DNA of 5,018 nucleotides from Elusimicrobia bacterium RIFCSPLOWO2_12_FULL_59_9 (GCA_001800185.1 MGUX01000161.1:1-5018), one strand, 5' to 3'; positions 1-5,018 are shown, counted from the first letter of the stretch. A program made the numbers and translations. The notes: a model not told the origin generated them from the sequence alone.

Positions 1-27
1 AAGTCCAAACCGACCAAAACTGGACAC
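1..27. repeat. Possible terminal inverted repeat of another IS
   Basis: The reverse complement of this stretch starts TGTCCAGTTTTGGTCGG, and the segment 3-25 is bounded by GTCCA and TGGAC. A TGTCC start and this internal pattern resemble the ends of several insertion-sequence families (for example IS21-like or IS481-like, from memory). If so, an element lies to the left and ends near position 26. No second copy with convincing match is present in the window, so this is only a suggestion. Confidence 0.25.
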
Positions 28-78
28 GATCGGCGGCCGCGAGTCTGGCCCTATTAAACGGCTATTTCTGGATGATTT

Positions 79-453
79 CTAAACGGCATTCCCACGTACG
101 TCCCGCCATCGAAGCTGCACCCTCAAAAGGGCCAACTCCCTGCTGTTGAGGGCGCGAAGCTCCCTTAGGGCCTTCTTGCAGTCCCTGTAGCGCAACCACG
201 CCTGCTTGATCCACTCGGCGTCTTGGCGGCGCACGAACTTGCACCGTCGCCGGCCCTTTTCCGCGTAGATGAGCAACGTCTGCCGGTGGCCGGGCTTAGC
301 CGCGCAGTGGCAAGACGAGTTCCCGCAGCGCCGCATGACGTCGTAGACATTGCCAATGATGATGGGCTCCGGCCGCAAGAGCAGCTTAAGCGACTCTTGC
401 CGGCGTTTGTGGAGCACCCTGAGCGAGCGGGTCGTGTTCTTTTTGCTTGACAT
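79..453 (-). CDS. DUF6788-type small cysteine-motif protein, IS accessory
   Basis: This encodes a 124-residue basic protein of unknown function. From the chosen start it has a basic, helix-prone N-terminus, then a RRCGNSSCHC motif giving Cys43-x4-Cys48-x-Cys50. A short beta-like stretch (QTLLIYAEKGRRRCKFV) follows, then a charged helical tail. This pattern matches the DUF6788 family as I know it, often found beside insertion-sequence transposases; the cysteine cluster may bind metal, which is inference. An upstream in-frame ATG at 480 would add MIYYILAYP. I prefer the ATG at 453 because the longer start lies inside the AT-rich promoter gap, upstream of the likely -10 element. No clear Shine-Dalgarno site precedes either start. 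The gene is divergent from the transposase, and its start codon overlaps the -35 box of the transposase promoter, so the two genes could influence each other. A role in transposition is not demonstrated. Confidence 0.7.
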   Translation of the reverse strand: MSSKKNTTRSLRVLHKRRQESLKLLLRPEPIIIGNVYDVMRRCGNSSCHCAAKPGHRQTLLIYAEKGRRRCKFVRRQDAEWIKQAWLRYRDCKKALRELRALNSRELALLRVQLRWRDVRGNAV

Positions 454-480
454 AGGATAAGCTAGTATGTAGTATATCAT
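447..480. promoter_or_regulatory. Overlapping divergent promoters of the IS genes
   Basis: On the plus strand TTGACA (447-452), a 17-base spacer and TAGTAT (470-475) form a good -35 and a moderate -10 for the transposase. The predicted transcription start is near 482, only about four bases before its ATG. On the minus strand TATACT (476-471) is a good -10 for the DUF6788 gene, with only a weak -35 (three of six matches) 17 bases further upstream. The two -10 boxes overlap almost completely, so the promoters should compete. The boxes are read directly; activity is inferred. Confidence 0.5.
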
Positions 481-485
481 ATAGT

Positions 486-2156
486 ATGCATATTAGCCAT
501 GGGGACGCAGTGCATGTCACCCACCACCTCGGCCCCCACCCCATCATCGCCCACTTCCTCCAACGCCTCAACCTCCAGGCCCTTGTGCGCTCCTTCGTGG
601 GAACGGGAAGGGATCGGGCCATCGAGCACGGGGAGGCCCTGGCGGCCTTGGTGCACAACATCCTCGATTCCCCGGCCCCCCTCTATCGAATCGCCGAGTG
701 GGCCGCGCCGATTGATGCCCAGGCCATTGGGTTCACCCCGGAGCAGAAGCGCGGCCTCAACGACGACCGGATTGCCCGCATGCTCGACGCCATCGTGTCG
801 GAACGCGGTCGTGGCCTTTGGTTTCGACTGGCCCTTGAGATCATCCGGCAGTTCAAGATCGCCAAGCACCGCATACACCACGACACGACTACCGTCACCT
901 TCCACGGCCAATACAAGGGCTCGGTCCGGGAACCCCGCATCACGCATGGCAATAACAAGGATCACCGCCCGGACCTCAAGCAACTCGTCTTTGGCCTCTC
1001 GGTGTCCGCCGACGGCGCCGTCCCCATCAACCACCAGGTCCACAGCGGCAACCGGGCCGACGACACCGTGCACCGCGGCAACCTGGAGGAGCTCCGGGAC
1101 CTTCTGGGGCGCGGCGACTTCATCTATGTGGCGGACTGCAAGCTGGCGAGTTCAACCAACCTCAAGGAGATCGCGGCGCACGGGGGCAAGTTCGTGACCG
1201 TACTGCCGCGCACCCGGACGGAGGACAAGAGGTTCCGCCGGCACCTGCGCGAGAAGGCTGTGCGCTGGAAGAGAATTCTAACGATTGCCAACAAGAGGAA
1301 CGAGGCGGGGCCGCCCGATGTCTACTATAGCTGCGCGGCGGCGGGGCTCACGGCGGAAGGGTTCCGTCTGGTTTGGGTTCGCTCCAGCGCCAAAGCGGAA
1401 GTCGACGAGGCGGCTCGGGAGAAACGTCTGGAGCAAGCCCGAGCCGAGTTGGCGCTTCTGGCCCAGCGTCTCAACCGTCGCAAGCTGCGGGCAGCCCGGC
1501 AGATTCGGCGGGCCGTGCGCGAGATTTTGGAAGCCAAGAGCATGACCCCATTTCTGCGCGTCCGGCTCAAGCGCCAGGTTCAGAAAGAAACGAGACGGCT
1601 GCGGCCGGGGCGGCCGAAAGTAGGCGACGCGGTGCGTCTGCTGCGGCGCACCGTTTGGAGCTTGGAAGTCCGCGTGGACGACAATGCCTTGCGCGCGGAG
1701 CAGCGTACCGATGGGGTCTTTCCTCTGGTGAGCAACCTCGGCAGCAAGAAGTTCCCAAAGAAGGAGGTCCTGTCGATCTACAAGTACCAGCCCTACGTGG
1801 AAAAGAGATTCGCCCAGTTCAAGACCGACCTGGAGGTGGCACCGGCCTACCTTAAGAAGCCGCTGCGGTGCGCTGGTCTGGTTCACGCATACTACGTGGC
1901 CCTCGTCGTGGCGGCGCTCATTGAGCGGTCCGTGCACCAGGGGATGTCGCGGGAAGGGATCAGGGAACTGCCTCTATTCCCGGAAGGGCGCCCGACCTCG
2001 ACGCCGACTTGCCCTCGGATACTGGAGACCTTCAAGGGGGTGTCCTGGTACGAGTTCCGGCGTGGTGAGGAGGTCGTTTGCTTCCCCCTGCAGCTCACCG
2101 CCTTGCAAAAACAGCTACTCAAGCTCCTGGAGGTGCCGACGACGCTATACTCGTAA
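486..2156 (+). CDS. IS1634-like DDE transposase with DUF4277-like N-terminus
   Basis: This is a 556-residue transposase that would cut and join the ends of the surrounding element. The N-terminal part (about residues 10-115, with HHLGPHPIIAHFLQRL) matches the DUF4277-type region of IS1634-like transposases. The RNase H-like core follows. The first acid is D133 in HHDTTTVTFHG, followed by the typical HGNNKDHRPDLKQ stretch (154-166). The second acid is D217 in YVADCKLAS, and the third is E439 in YVEKRFAQFK. About 220 residues lie between the second D and the E, including a very basic, helix-rich stretch; such a long insertion is usual in this group. The reading frame is intact and all three catalytic residues are present, so the protein could be active. 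No Shine-Dalgarno site precedes the ATG at 486. The promoter puts the transcript start about four bases before it, so near-leaderless initiation is possible; a GTG at 510 is an alternative start. The exact family label (IS1634 rather than another IS4-related group) is from motif memory. Confidence 0.88.
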   Translation: MHISHGDAVHVTHHLGPHPIIAHFLQRLNLQALVRSFVGTGRDRAIEHGEALAALVHNILDSPAPLYRIAEWAAPIDAQAIGFTPEQKRGLNDDRIARMLDAIVSERGRGLWFRLALEIIRQFKIAKHRIHHDTTTVTFHGQYKGSVREPRITHGNNKDHRPDLKQLVFGLSVSADGAVPINHQVHSGNRADDTVHRGNLEELRDLLGRGDFIYVADCKLASSTNLKEIAAHGGKFVTVLPRTRTEDKRFRRHLREKAVRWKRILTIANKRNEAGPPDVYYSCAAAGLTAEGFRLVWVRSSAKAEVDEAAREKRLEQARAELALLAQRLNRRKLRAARQIRRAVREILEAKSMTPFLRVRLKRQVQKETRRLRPGRPKVGDAVRLLRRTVWSLEVRVDDNALRAEQRTDGVFPLVSNLGSKKFPKKEVLSIYKYQPYVEKRFAQFKTDLEVAPAYLKKPLRCAGLVHAYYVALVVAALIERSVHQGMSREGIRELPLFPEGRPTSTPTCPRILETFKGVSWYEFRRGEEVVCFPLQLTALQKQLLKLLEVPTTLYS

Positions 2157-2296
2157 CGATGTTCGTAGACACGGGCCGGGAAATTCCGCAGAACCCTGTC
2201 CACAATAAGCGGAATGTAGGCGATAAGGGCGCAGTCCGCAAACTTGTCGCTCCCACCGCGACAGTCGCAGCGTCGAGACTCTCGTCGTGAATCATC

Positions 2297-2331
2297 GTTC
2301 CCGAGCACACGTCCTTCATGCTCGCAGGAAC
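2297..2331 (+). terminator. Hairpin, possible terminator downstream of the transposase
   Basis: GTTCCCGAGCA (2297-2307) pairs with TGCTCGCAGGAAC (2319-2331). This makes an 11-bp stem with a two-base CA bulge and an 11-base loop. On the plus strand it is followed by TTTG and, a few bases later, TTTTT and TTTT. That could serve as an imperfect rho-independent terminator for transcripts from the transposase. The U-tract is not directly next to the stem. No such tract follows on the minus strand, so this is not a good serpin terminator. Confidence 0.3.
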
Positions 2332-2351
2332 TTTGTAGCAGTTTTTAGATT

Positions 2352-3611
2352 TTAACGCAAGAGAAAAAAGGGCGGCTGTAGAACTACGATAGAGCCCATA
2401 AACAAATTCGCCCCCGTCCGGTTATCGCGGATCACGCAGAAAAAGGGATGGTCCGCAACCACATCGAACTTGTCCTCCCCGATGGCCTCCCGTCCCAGGC
2501 CCGTGACGGCCGTCGCCGCGGCCGCTTCCGTTCCCTCCTCGTTGACCTCCACGAAGGTCTTGTGCAGCACGCTGTCGATGAAAATGCTCCGGCCCGCAGG
2601 CGGATCGCCCATATTCTTAAAATCGGCCTTCCGGGGGTCGAAGGCGGCCCTCATGCCGAGCGCCTGCAGCGCCCGATTGAGTCCGACCGCATATTCCAAC
2701 CGGAATTTGGGAAGCGCTATATGGCCCTCTTTTTTTTAGAAACGCGACAACCAGCCTGCCCAGCGGGCCTCATCCAGGGTCTTATAAAACTCGCCCAGGC
2801 CCAGGATCCGCCTTGGAACAAAGACGTACAAGCTCATCCGCCCGTCGCCGTAGGGCAGGCTGACGGCCTGAAAAACGTCGGTCTCCAAATGATCATAGGC
2901 GCCGGCCTGATGCATCATGGGATGCTTTTTCGTGCTGCCATCCAACCGGGTGAAAGAGCGCTCTCGCGTCATGGATTTCTTGAATTCGACGCTCCAGTCT
3001 CCCTTGAAATAGACGGCGTTGAGCAGCACAAGGACGGCATCGGGAGAAATGTGGCCCACGAGCTCTTCAATCCGGCCGTCGGTTTTCTCGCGGACCCAGG
3101 CGTTGATAGCGGCCGCGGCGCCCGGGTTCGCAAAATCCACCATCTTAACCTCCGCCCGGTGCGCGCGCCGGACGCGGTTTAAAAACTCCGGCTTAAAACG
3201 GATGTGGCAGCCCCATAGCGAGTTGGCTTCCGTCAGGCGTGCCTGGGGGTCGAGTTGCCGCGTGGATTCTAGAAGCTCGGCGCTGGCGCGATTGAGTTCC
3301 TCCACCGGCGTCCCTGGAATCTGCATGGCTTGGGATATCTCCGCGGCTGTCTCTCCGCCCGCTCCGTTATAGACCGCGCCCAGCGACATCGCCGCGCTAA
3401 GGGGAGAAATAAAAATATTTTCACCGGGATATTCCCGAACCAGCTCGCCGAAAAGCTTCAACCCGAAGCGCGCGTGCATCGAGGCGCCCAAACGGGAAAT
3501 TTTCTCTATATCCTTCGGTCGCTCCATCACGGAACATGCCGCCCACCACGCCGCCAGGCAGCACGCCGCCGCCAGCCCCATCCGGTTCCAGAATCCCGTT
3601 TTTTTCCCCAT
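2352..3611 (-). pseudogene. Secreted or lipoprotein serpin, split by one in-frame stop
   Basis: This is a serpin, a suicide protease inhibitor, of 420 codons including the final stop. Codon 292 is TAA (2736-2738), giving a 291-residue N-terminal product; the remaining 128 codons continue in the same frame. The ATG at 3611 is preceded by GGAGGG (3615-3620); an upstream GTG at 3641 lacks such a site. The N-terminus MGKKTGFWNRMGLAAACC begins a signal peptide, and WAAC with Cys26 could be a non-ideal lipobox, so export to the envelope is likely. Serpin landmarks include ENIFISPLSAAMSLG, NAVYFKGDW, LPKFRLEY after the stop, VLHKTFVEVNEEGTEAAAATAV, and HPFFCVIRDNRTGANLFMG near the C-terminus. The hinge EEGTEAAAATAV is the small-residue type of inhibitory serpins. 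Counting 17 residues from Glu358 (P17) puts P1 at Arg374, with Glu at P1', which suggests a trypsin-like target. The reactive loop lies beyond the stop, so the truncated product cannot inhibit. The stop could be a recent mutation, an assembly error, or less likely read-through. Confidence 0.88.
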
Positions 3612-3681
3612 TTTCCCTCCGTCCAGGTTAAACAAACCCACGGGAAAAAAGTTCCATCACGTCACATCGGAAAAGAAATTA

Positions 3682-3771
3682 TCAATAGGCAATTAACCAA
3701 ACCCGTCCCCTTAACCCAGACGCGACGATTAGATCAGGCATGGGTCTATCTTCCCACTTCTGTACCTCCAT
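3682..3771 (-). CDS. Possible leaderless 29-residue ORF in the serpin leader
   Basis: An ATG at 3771 lies where the promoter at 3778-3806 predicts the transcript to start. It opens a 29-codon frame (starting MEVQKWEDRPMPDLIV, ending VWLIAY) that stops at TGA (3682-3684), 70 bases before the serpin ATG. I recognise no family, and there is no Shine-Dalgarno site. A frame this short can arise by chance. The only support is its exact position at the predicted +1. It could be a leader peptide, a small protein or nothing. Confidence 0.22.
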   Translation of the reverse strand: MEVQKWEDRPMPDLIVASGLRGRVWLIAY

Positions 3772-3777
3772 ACTTTT

Positions 3778-3806
3778 AGTATACCGCCCATTCCGTATCG
3801 TGTCAA
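3778..3806 (-). promoter_or_regulatory. Consensus sigma-70-type promoter upstream of the serpin
   Basis: Read on the minus strand, TTGACA (3806-3801) and TATACT (3783-3778) are separated by exactly 17 bases. The transcript should start near 3771, giving the serpin a leader of about 160 bases. The promoter begins only 33 bases past the stop of the RES toxin gene, so the serpin has its own transcription even if the toxin operon reads through. Confidence 0.7.
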
Positions 3807-3839
3807 AAGTCCGCAGACCGCCCCCGATCCCCTCTACGC

Positions 3840-4310
3840 TCAATCCTTCCACATGCGAGAATCAAACTCAAAGGGTTTGGCCGAGGAAATCGCAAGGCGC
3901 TTAAAATCAGGGTGCAGTGGGTTAAGGAGGTAGTTGGACTCGGTCTCAATAGTGACAGAAGGGAGCTCCATTATTGACGAACGCGCGTCTCTGACCCACT
4001 GGGTTCCGATGTCCATTGTCGATGGTGGGGCGGGATTGGCCTTCCAGTCTGTCGGCATTTCCCGCAGCTTTAGTTCCTCAATCCGAATATTGGCGGGGAT
4101 ATCGATTCGATAGTAGACGAGTCGCAGCGCCCTGCCCTCATCGCCTAGATGAACGAACTTTTCGAAGGCGGCAAGCGCCAGGGTATCTGCGGTGTAAACC
4201 ATGCGTGTCCCTGGATGATTCCATCTTCCGCCCTCCTTCGCTGCTCCGTCCCCAGAAAATGATTCTTCCTTAGAGAACTTGAGGAAATCAATGCGCCAAG
4301 CCGTAGTCAC
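3840..4310 (-). CDS. RES-domain toxin of a type II toxin-antitoxin system
   Basis: This 156-residue protein is a full-length RES-domain toxin. Characterised members (MbcT, ParT and the Pseudomonas Res toxin) break down NAD+ or modify proteins using NAD+ and so stop growth. Family landmarks are WR at residues 5-6, GGRWNHPGT at 27-35 (Arg29, the R of the R-E-S name), Tyr39 in VYTADTLALAAFE, Glu50 at the end of that stretch, and PSV with Ser118. NYLLNPLHPDF (126-136) is the typical C-terminal motif. All the polar residues I would expect are present and the frame is intact, so the toxin is probably functional. Its ATG overlaps the antitoxin stop in an ATGA, which implies translational coupling and one transcript. 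NAD+ breakdown is inferred from relatives. Which chemistry it uses (phosphorolysis, hydrolysis or ADP-ribosylation) cannot be read from the sequence. Confidence 0.92.
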   Translation of the reverse strand: MTTAWRIDFLKFSKEESFSGDGAAKEGGRWNHPGTRMVYTADTLALAAFEKFVHLGDEGRALRLVYYRIDIPANIRIEELKLREMPTDWKANPAPPSTMDIGTQWVRDARSSIMELPSVTIETESNYLLNPLHPDFKRLAISSAKPFEFDSRMWKD

Positions 4311-4675
4311 GGAAGGACGCCGTGTTCAATCTGTGTCAACAGCCTTTGCACCGCGCGGGACCCGGGCTCTGTGTCTAGAATCTCCAACGGGATCTTTTCT
4401 GCGAGCCCGGGCTGGAGGCGCTGGAGCCACCGCATAGCCCGCTCCTTGGTTTCAAAGATGCGAGTTGCCAGCTCAAAAATCGCCATCGCCCGACAGAAGC
4501 GATCGCTTTCAACCAGACCAAGCGAAATTTCATTTCTGCGATGTCTTGCAAATGTGCTGTCGCTGATGCCAAGCAACCGCGCCATAGATTTATCCTTCAA
4601 TTCATAGCCTTTCTGGAAGCGGTCGACCATTTTCCATGCGATGCCATGTCGAATCTGTTCGATGGTTATAGCCAT
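4307..4675 (-). CDS. Xre/MbcA/ParS-family antitoxin
   Basis: This 122-residue antitoxin should neutralise the RES toxin encoded directly after it and repress the shared promoter. An N-terminal helical region leads into a helix-turn-helix at about residues 31-58 (SMARLLGISDSTFARHRR and following). The C-terminal part from about residue 66 fits the DUF2384/MbcA-ParS toxin-binding domain: AIFELATRIFETKERAMRWL, then IPLEILDTEPG, and a last helix ending in EHGVLP. In relatives this C-terminus blocks the toxin's NAD+ pocket. Antitoxin first, toxin second with a four-base overlap is the usual order for this family. The ATG at 4675 sits eight bases past a perfect -10 box and has no Shine-Dalgarno site, so its mRNA is probably leaderless. 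An internal ATG at 4630 is possible but would remove conserved-looking N-terminal sequence and also lacks a clear ribosome site. Confidence 0.9.
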   Translation of the reverse strand: MAITIEQIRHGIAWKMVDRFQKGYELKDKSMARLLGISDSTFARHRRNEISLGLVESDRFCRAMAIFELATRIFETKERAMRWLQRLQPGLAEKIPLEILDTEPGSRAVQRLLTQIEHGVLP

Positions 4676-4712
4676 TTGACTATATTATATATGCCATTTG
4701 ACTTTTTGTCAA
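4671..4712 (-). promoter_or_regulatory. Putative antitoxin operator made of GTCAA boxes
   Basis: Two identical 11-bp direct repeats, AGTCAAATGGC on the minus strand, lie at 4681-4671 and 4703-4693. They are 22 bp apart, close to two helical turns. The downstream copy contains the start codon and the upstream copy lies in the promoter spacer. The upstream copy also overlaps a perfect inverted repeat, TTGAC-N5-GTCAA (4698-4712), whose distal arm forms most of the -35 box. A bound Xre-type dimer would cover both promoter boxes and the start site. The repeats are seen directly; binding by this antitoxin is inferred. Confidence 0.6.
4684..4712 (-). promoter_or_regulatory. Perfect consensus promoter of the antitoxin-toxin operon
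   Basis: On the minus strand TTGACA (4712-4707), a 17-base spacer and TATAAT (4689-4684) match the bacterial housekeeping consensus in all 12 positions. Transcription should start near 4677, one or two bases before the antitoxin ATG. Such a strong promoter normally needs tight repression, which fits autoregulation by the antitoxin through the overlapping repeats. Confidence 0.8.
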
Positions 4713-4786
4713 GGGTCCGTTTTGAATCACCTAAAATGCAGCCGAGGAAATTGCACGATTCGCTCCCCCCCCCGTTCGCGCTTCAA

Positions 4787-4804
4787 AGTTTGTCAAGTTT
4801 GTCA
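4787..4804. repeat. Tandem 9-bp direct repeat AGTTTGTCA x2
   Basis: Two perfect adjacent copies of AGTTTGTCA occupy 4787-4795 and 4796-4804. They share the core TTTGTCAA with the operator (4705-4712), which makes three copies of that core within 100 bp upstream of the antitoxin. They could be auxiliary binding sites or coincidence. Confidence 0.45.
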
Positions 4805-4823
4805 AACCCGGTACGGGCTCCAT

Positions 4824-4849
4824 CGGCGCCGACCGGAGTGTCGGTGCCG
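4824..4849. repeat. Inverted repeat, 10-bp stem with one G-T mismatch
   Basis: CGGCGCCGAC (4824-4833) and GTCGGTGCCG (4840-4849) flank a six-base loop CGGAGT. The single non-Watson-Crick pair is G-T, tolerated in RNA read from the plus strand. It lies one base before the larger hairpin, so the two would stack as tandem stem-loops. Confidence 0.55.
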
Positions 4850-4850
4850 G

Positions 4851-4886
4851 GGTTTTCATCCCGCCAACAGCGGCGGGATGAAAACC
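4851..4886. repeat. Inverted repeat with perfect 15-bp stem and 6-base loop
   Basis: GGTTTTCATCCCGCC (4851-4865) and GGCGGGATGAAAACC (4872-4886) are exact reverse complements around the loop AACAGC. The stem is GC-rich near the loop and AT-rich towards its base. No run of T follows on either strand, so it is not a standard intrinsic terminator. It could be a REP-like or MITE-like palindrome, a factor-independent terminator with atypical tail, or a structured RNA. Confidence 0.7.
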
Positions 4887-5018
4887 TTCCCAACATCACT
4901 GTCGGACCAATTTTGGGGAAATAGGGTGCGCACTTTGGAATCGTAAATCTTCATAAAACTGTGCACTTTTGAAAAGTTCCTGACAAATTTGAACTGAAAT
5001 TTCAGCATAAGGGCACGG

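Larger units (their letters stand above)
57..2217 (+). mobile_element. IS1634-like insertion sequence (ends approximate)
   Basis: This insertion sequence consists of a DDE transposase gene and a divergent DUF6788-type accessory gene, which together fill about 2.1 kb. Element identity rests on the transposase. The ends are not settled. The best terminal inverted-repeat pair I could find outside both genes is 59-72 against the reverse complement of 2199-2212, which matches at 10 of 14 positions and shares a TGGA core. No convincing target-site duplication flanks that pair, so the given bounds are estimates. The true right end could lie anywhere in 2157-2350, and the left end could lie before the window. 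The interior is visibly more GC-rich than the toxin-antitoxin region to the right, as expected for a transferred element. Confidence 0.55.
4713..5018. other. Gene-free region with repeats and hairpins
   Basis: No convincing protein or RNA gene is visible here; open frames crossing it lack recognisable motifs and run over the hairpins. It holds a C9 tract (4765-4773), a tandem AGTTTGTCA repeat (4787-4804), two adjacent hairpins (4824-4886), a degenerate pair GTGCGCACTTTGGAA (4926-4940) and GTGCACTTTTGAAA (4961-4974), and a 12-bp palindrome CTGAAATTTCAG (4994-5005). It may be the edge of another repeat or element continuing beyond the window. Confidence 0.5.

Noticed and set aside
1278..1937. 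Long minus-strand open frame opposite the transposase
   Set aside because: It is fully antisense to the transposase core and its composition follows from the transposase codons; no family pattern is visible.
1892..2308. Minus-strand frame crossing the transposase 3' end into the spacer
   Set aside because: Most of it is antisense to the transposase; the part in the spacer (ALIAYIPLIVDRVLRNF) is suggestive but matches no family I can name.
2297..2331. Hairpin as an integron attC site
   Set aside because: No recognisable core sites or paired inner boxes, no cassette structure and no integrase in the window.
2352..2699. Downstream serpin part as a separate gene
   Set aside because: It starts in mid-domain with a TTG codon, has no clear ribosome site and continues the upstream frame exactly, so it is the 3' part of one gene.
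2731..2739. A8 run and AAAAAAG slippery site at the serpin stop as programmed frameshifting or slippage
   Set aside because: Both halves of the serpin are already in the same frame, and the stop precedes the A run, so slippage within the run could not bypass it.
2448..3182. Long plus-strand open frame opposite the serpin
   Set aside because: It has no recognisable motif and mirrors a well-supported serpin on the other strand; high GC produces such shadow frames.
4787..4804. TTGACA boxes on the minus strand as additional promoters
   Set aside because: No -10-like sequence lies 16-18 bases downstream; the region there is GC-rich and contains the G9 tract.
4541..4924. Plus-strand open frame over the antitoxin start, promoter and hairpins
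   Set aside because: It is antisense to the antitoxin and runs through the promoter, a C9 tract and both palindromes, so it is unlikely to encode a protein.
1..5018. CRISPR array, tRNA or rRNA genes
   Set aside because: No regularly spaced direct repeats and no tRNA- or rRNA-like sequences were seen on either strand.

Overview
The window looks like an accessory segment of a bacterial chromosome or large plasmid. Bacterial signs are consensus sigma-70-type promoters, a Shine-Dalgarno site before the serpin, a four-base ATGA overlap in an operon, and an insertion sequence. The DNA is fairly GC-rich, most strongly in the insertion sequence, and less so in the toxin-antitoxin region and the right flank. 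No gene here is taxonomically diagnostic. An environmental or uncultured lineage is plausible because serpins are patchy in bacteria, but the phylum cannot be named from this sequence.

Layout, left to right. (1) Positions about 1-2350 are dominated by an IS1634-like insertion sequence. It carries a small DUF6788-type cysteine-motif gene on the minus strand (79-453) and, divergently, a 556-residue DDE transposase with an N-terminal DUF4277-like region (486-2156). The two genes share a 32-bp AT-rich promoter gap. A separate terminal-repeat-like sequence at 1-27 hints that another element abuts on the left. (2) Positions 2352-3611, minus strand, hold a secreted or lipoprotein serpin. It has a textbook inhibitory hinge and a predicted P1 arginine, but one in-frame TAA splits it at codon 292. 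A consensus promoter (3778-3806) lies about 165 bp upstream, with a possible leaderless 29-codon ORF in the leader. (3) Positions 3840-4675, minus strand, hold a two-gene Xre/MbcA-ParS antitoxin and RES-domain toxin operon. It is driven by a perfect TTGACA-N17-TATAAT promoter embedded in repeated GTCAA boxes, and the start codon sits almost at +1. (4) Positions 4676-5018 are non-coding apart from that promoter. They hold a C9 tract, a tandem 9-bp repeat, two back-to-back hairpins (one with a perfect 15-bp stem) and degenerate repeats near the end.

The genes do not form one pathway. The operon is a self-regulating NAD-depleting toxin-antitoxin module, the serpin is an independent envelope or secreted protease inhibitor, and the insertion sequence is a neighbour. 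The most notable points are the nonsense-interrupted serpin with an intact antithrombin-like reactive loop, the repeat architecture of the toxin-antitoxin promoter, and promoters that put ATG codons at or within a few bases of the predicted transcription start. I found no wholly new multi-gene system.
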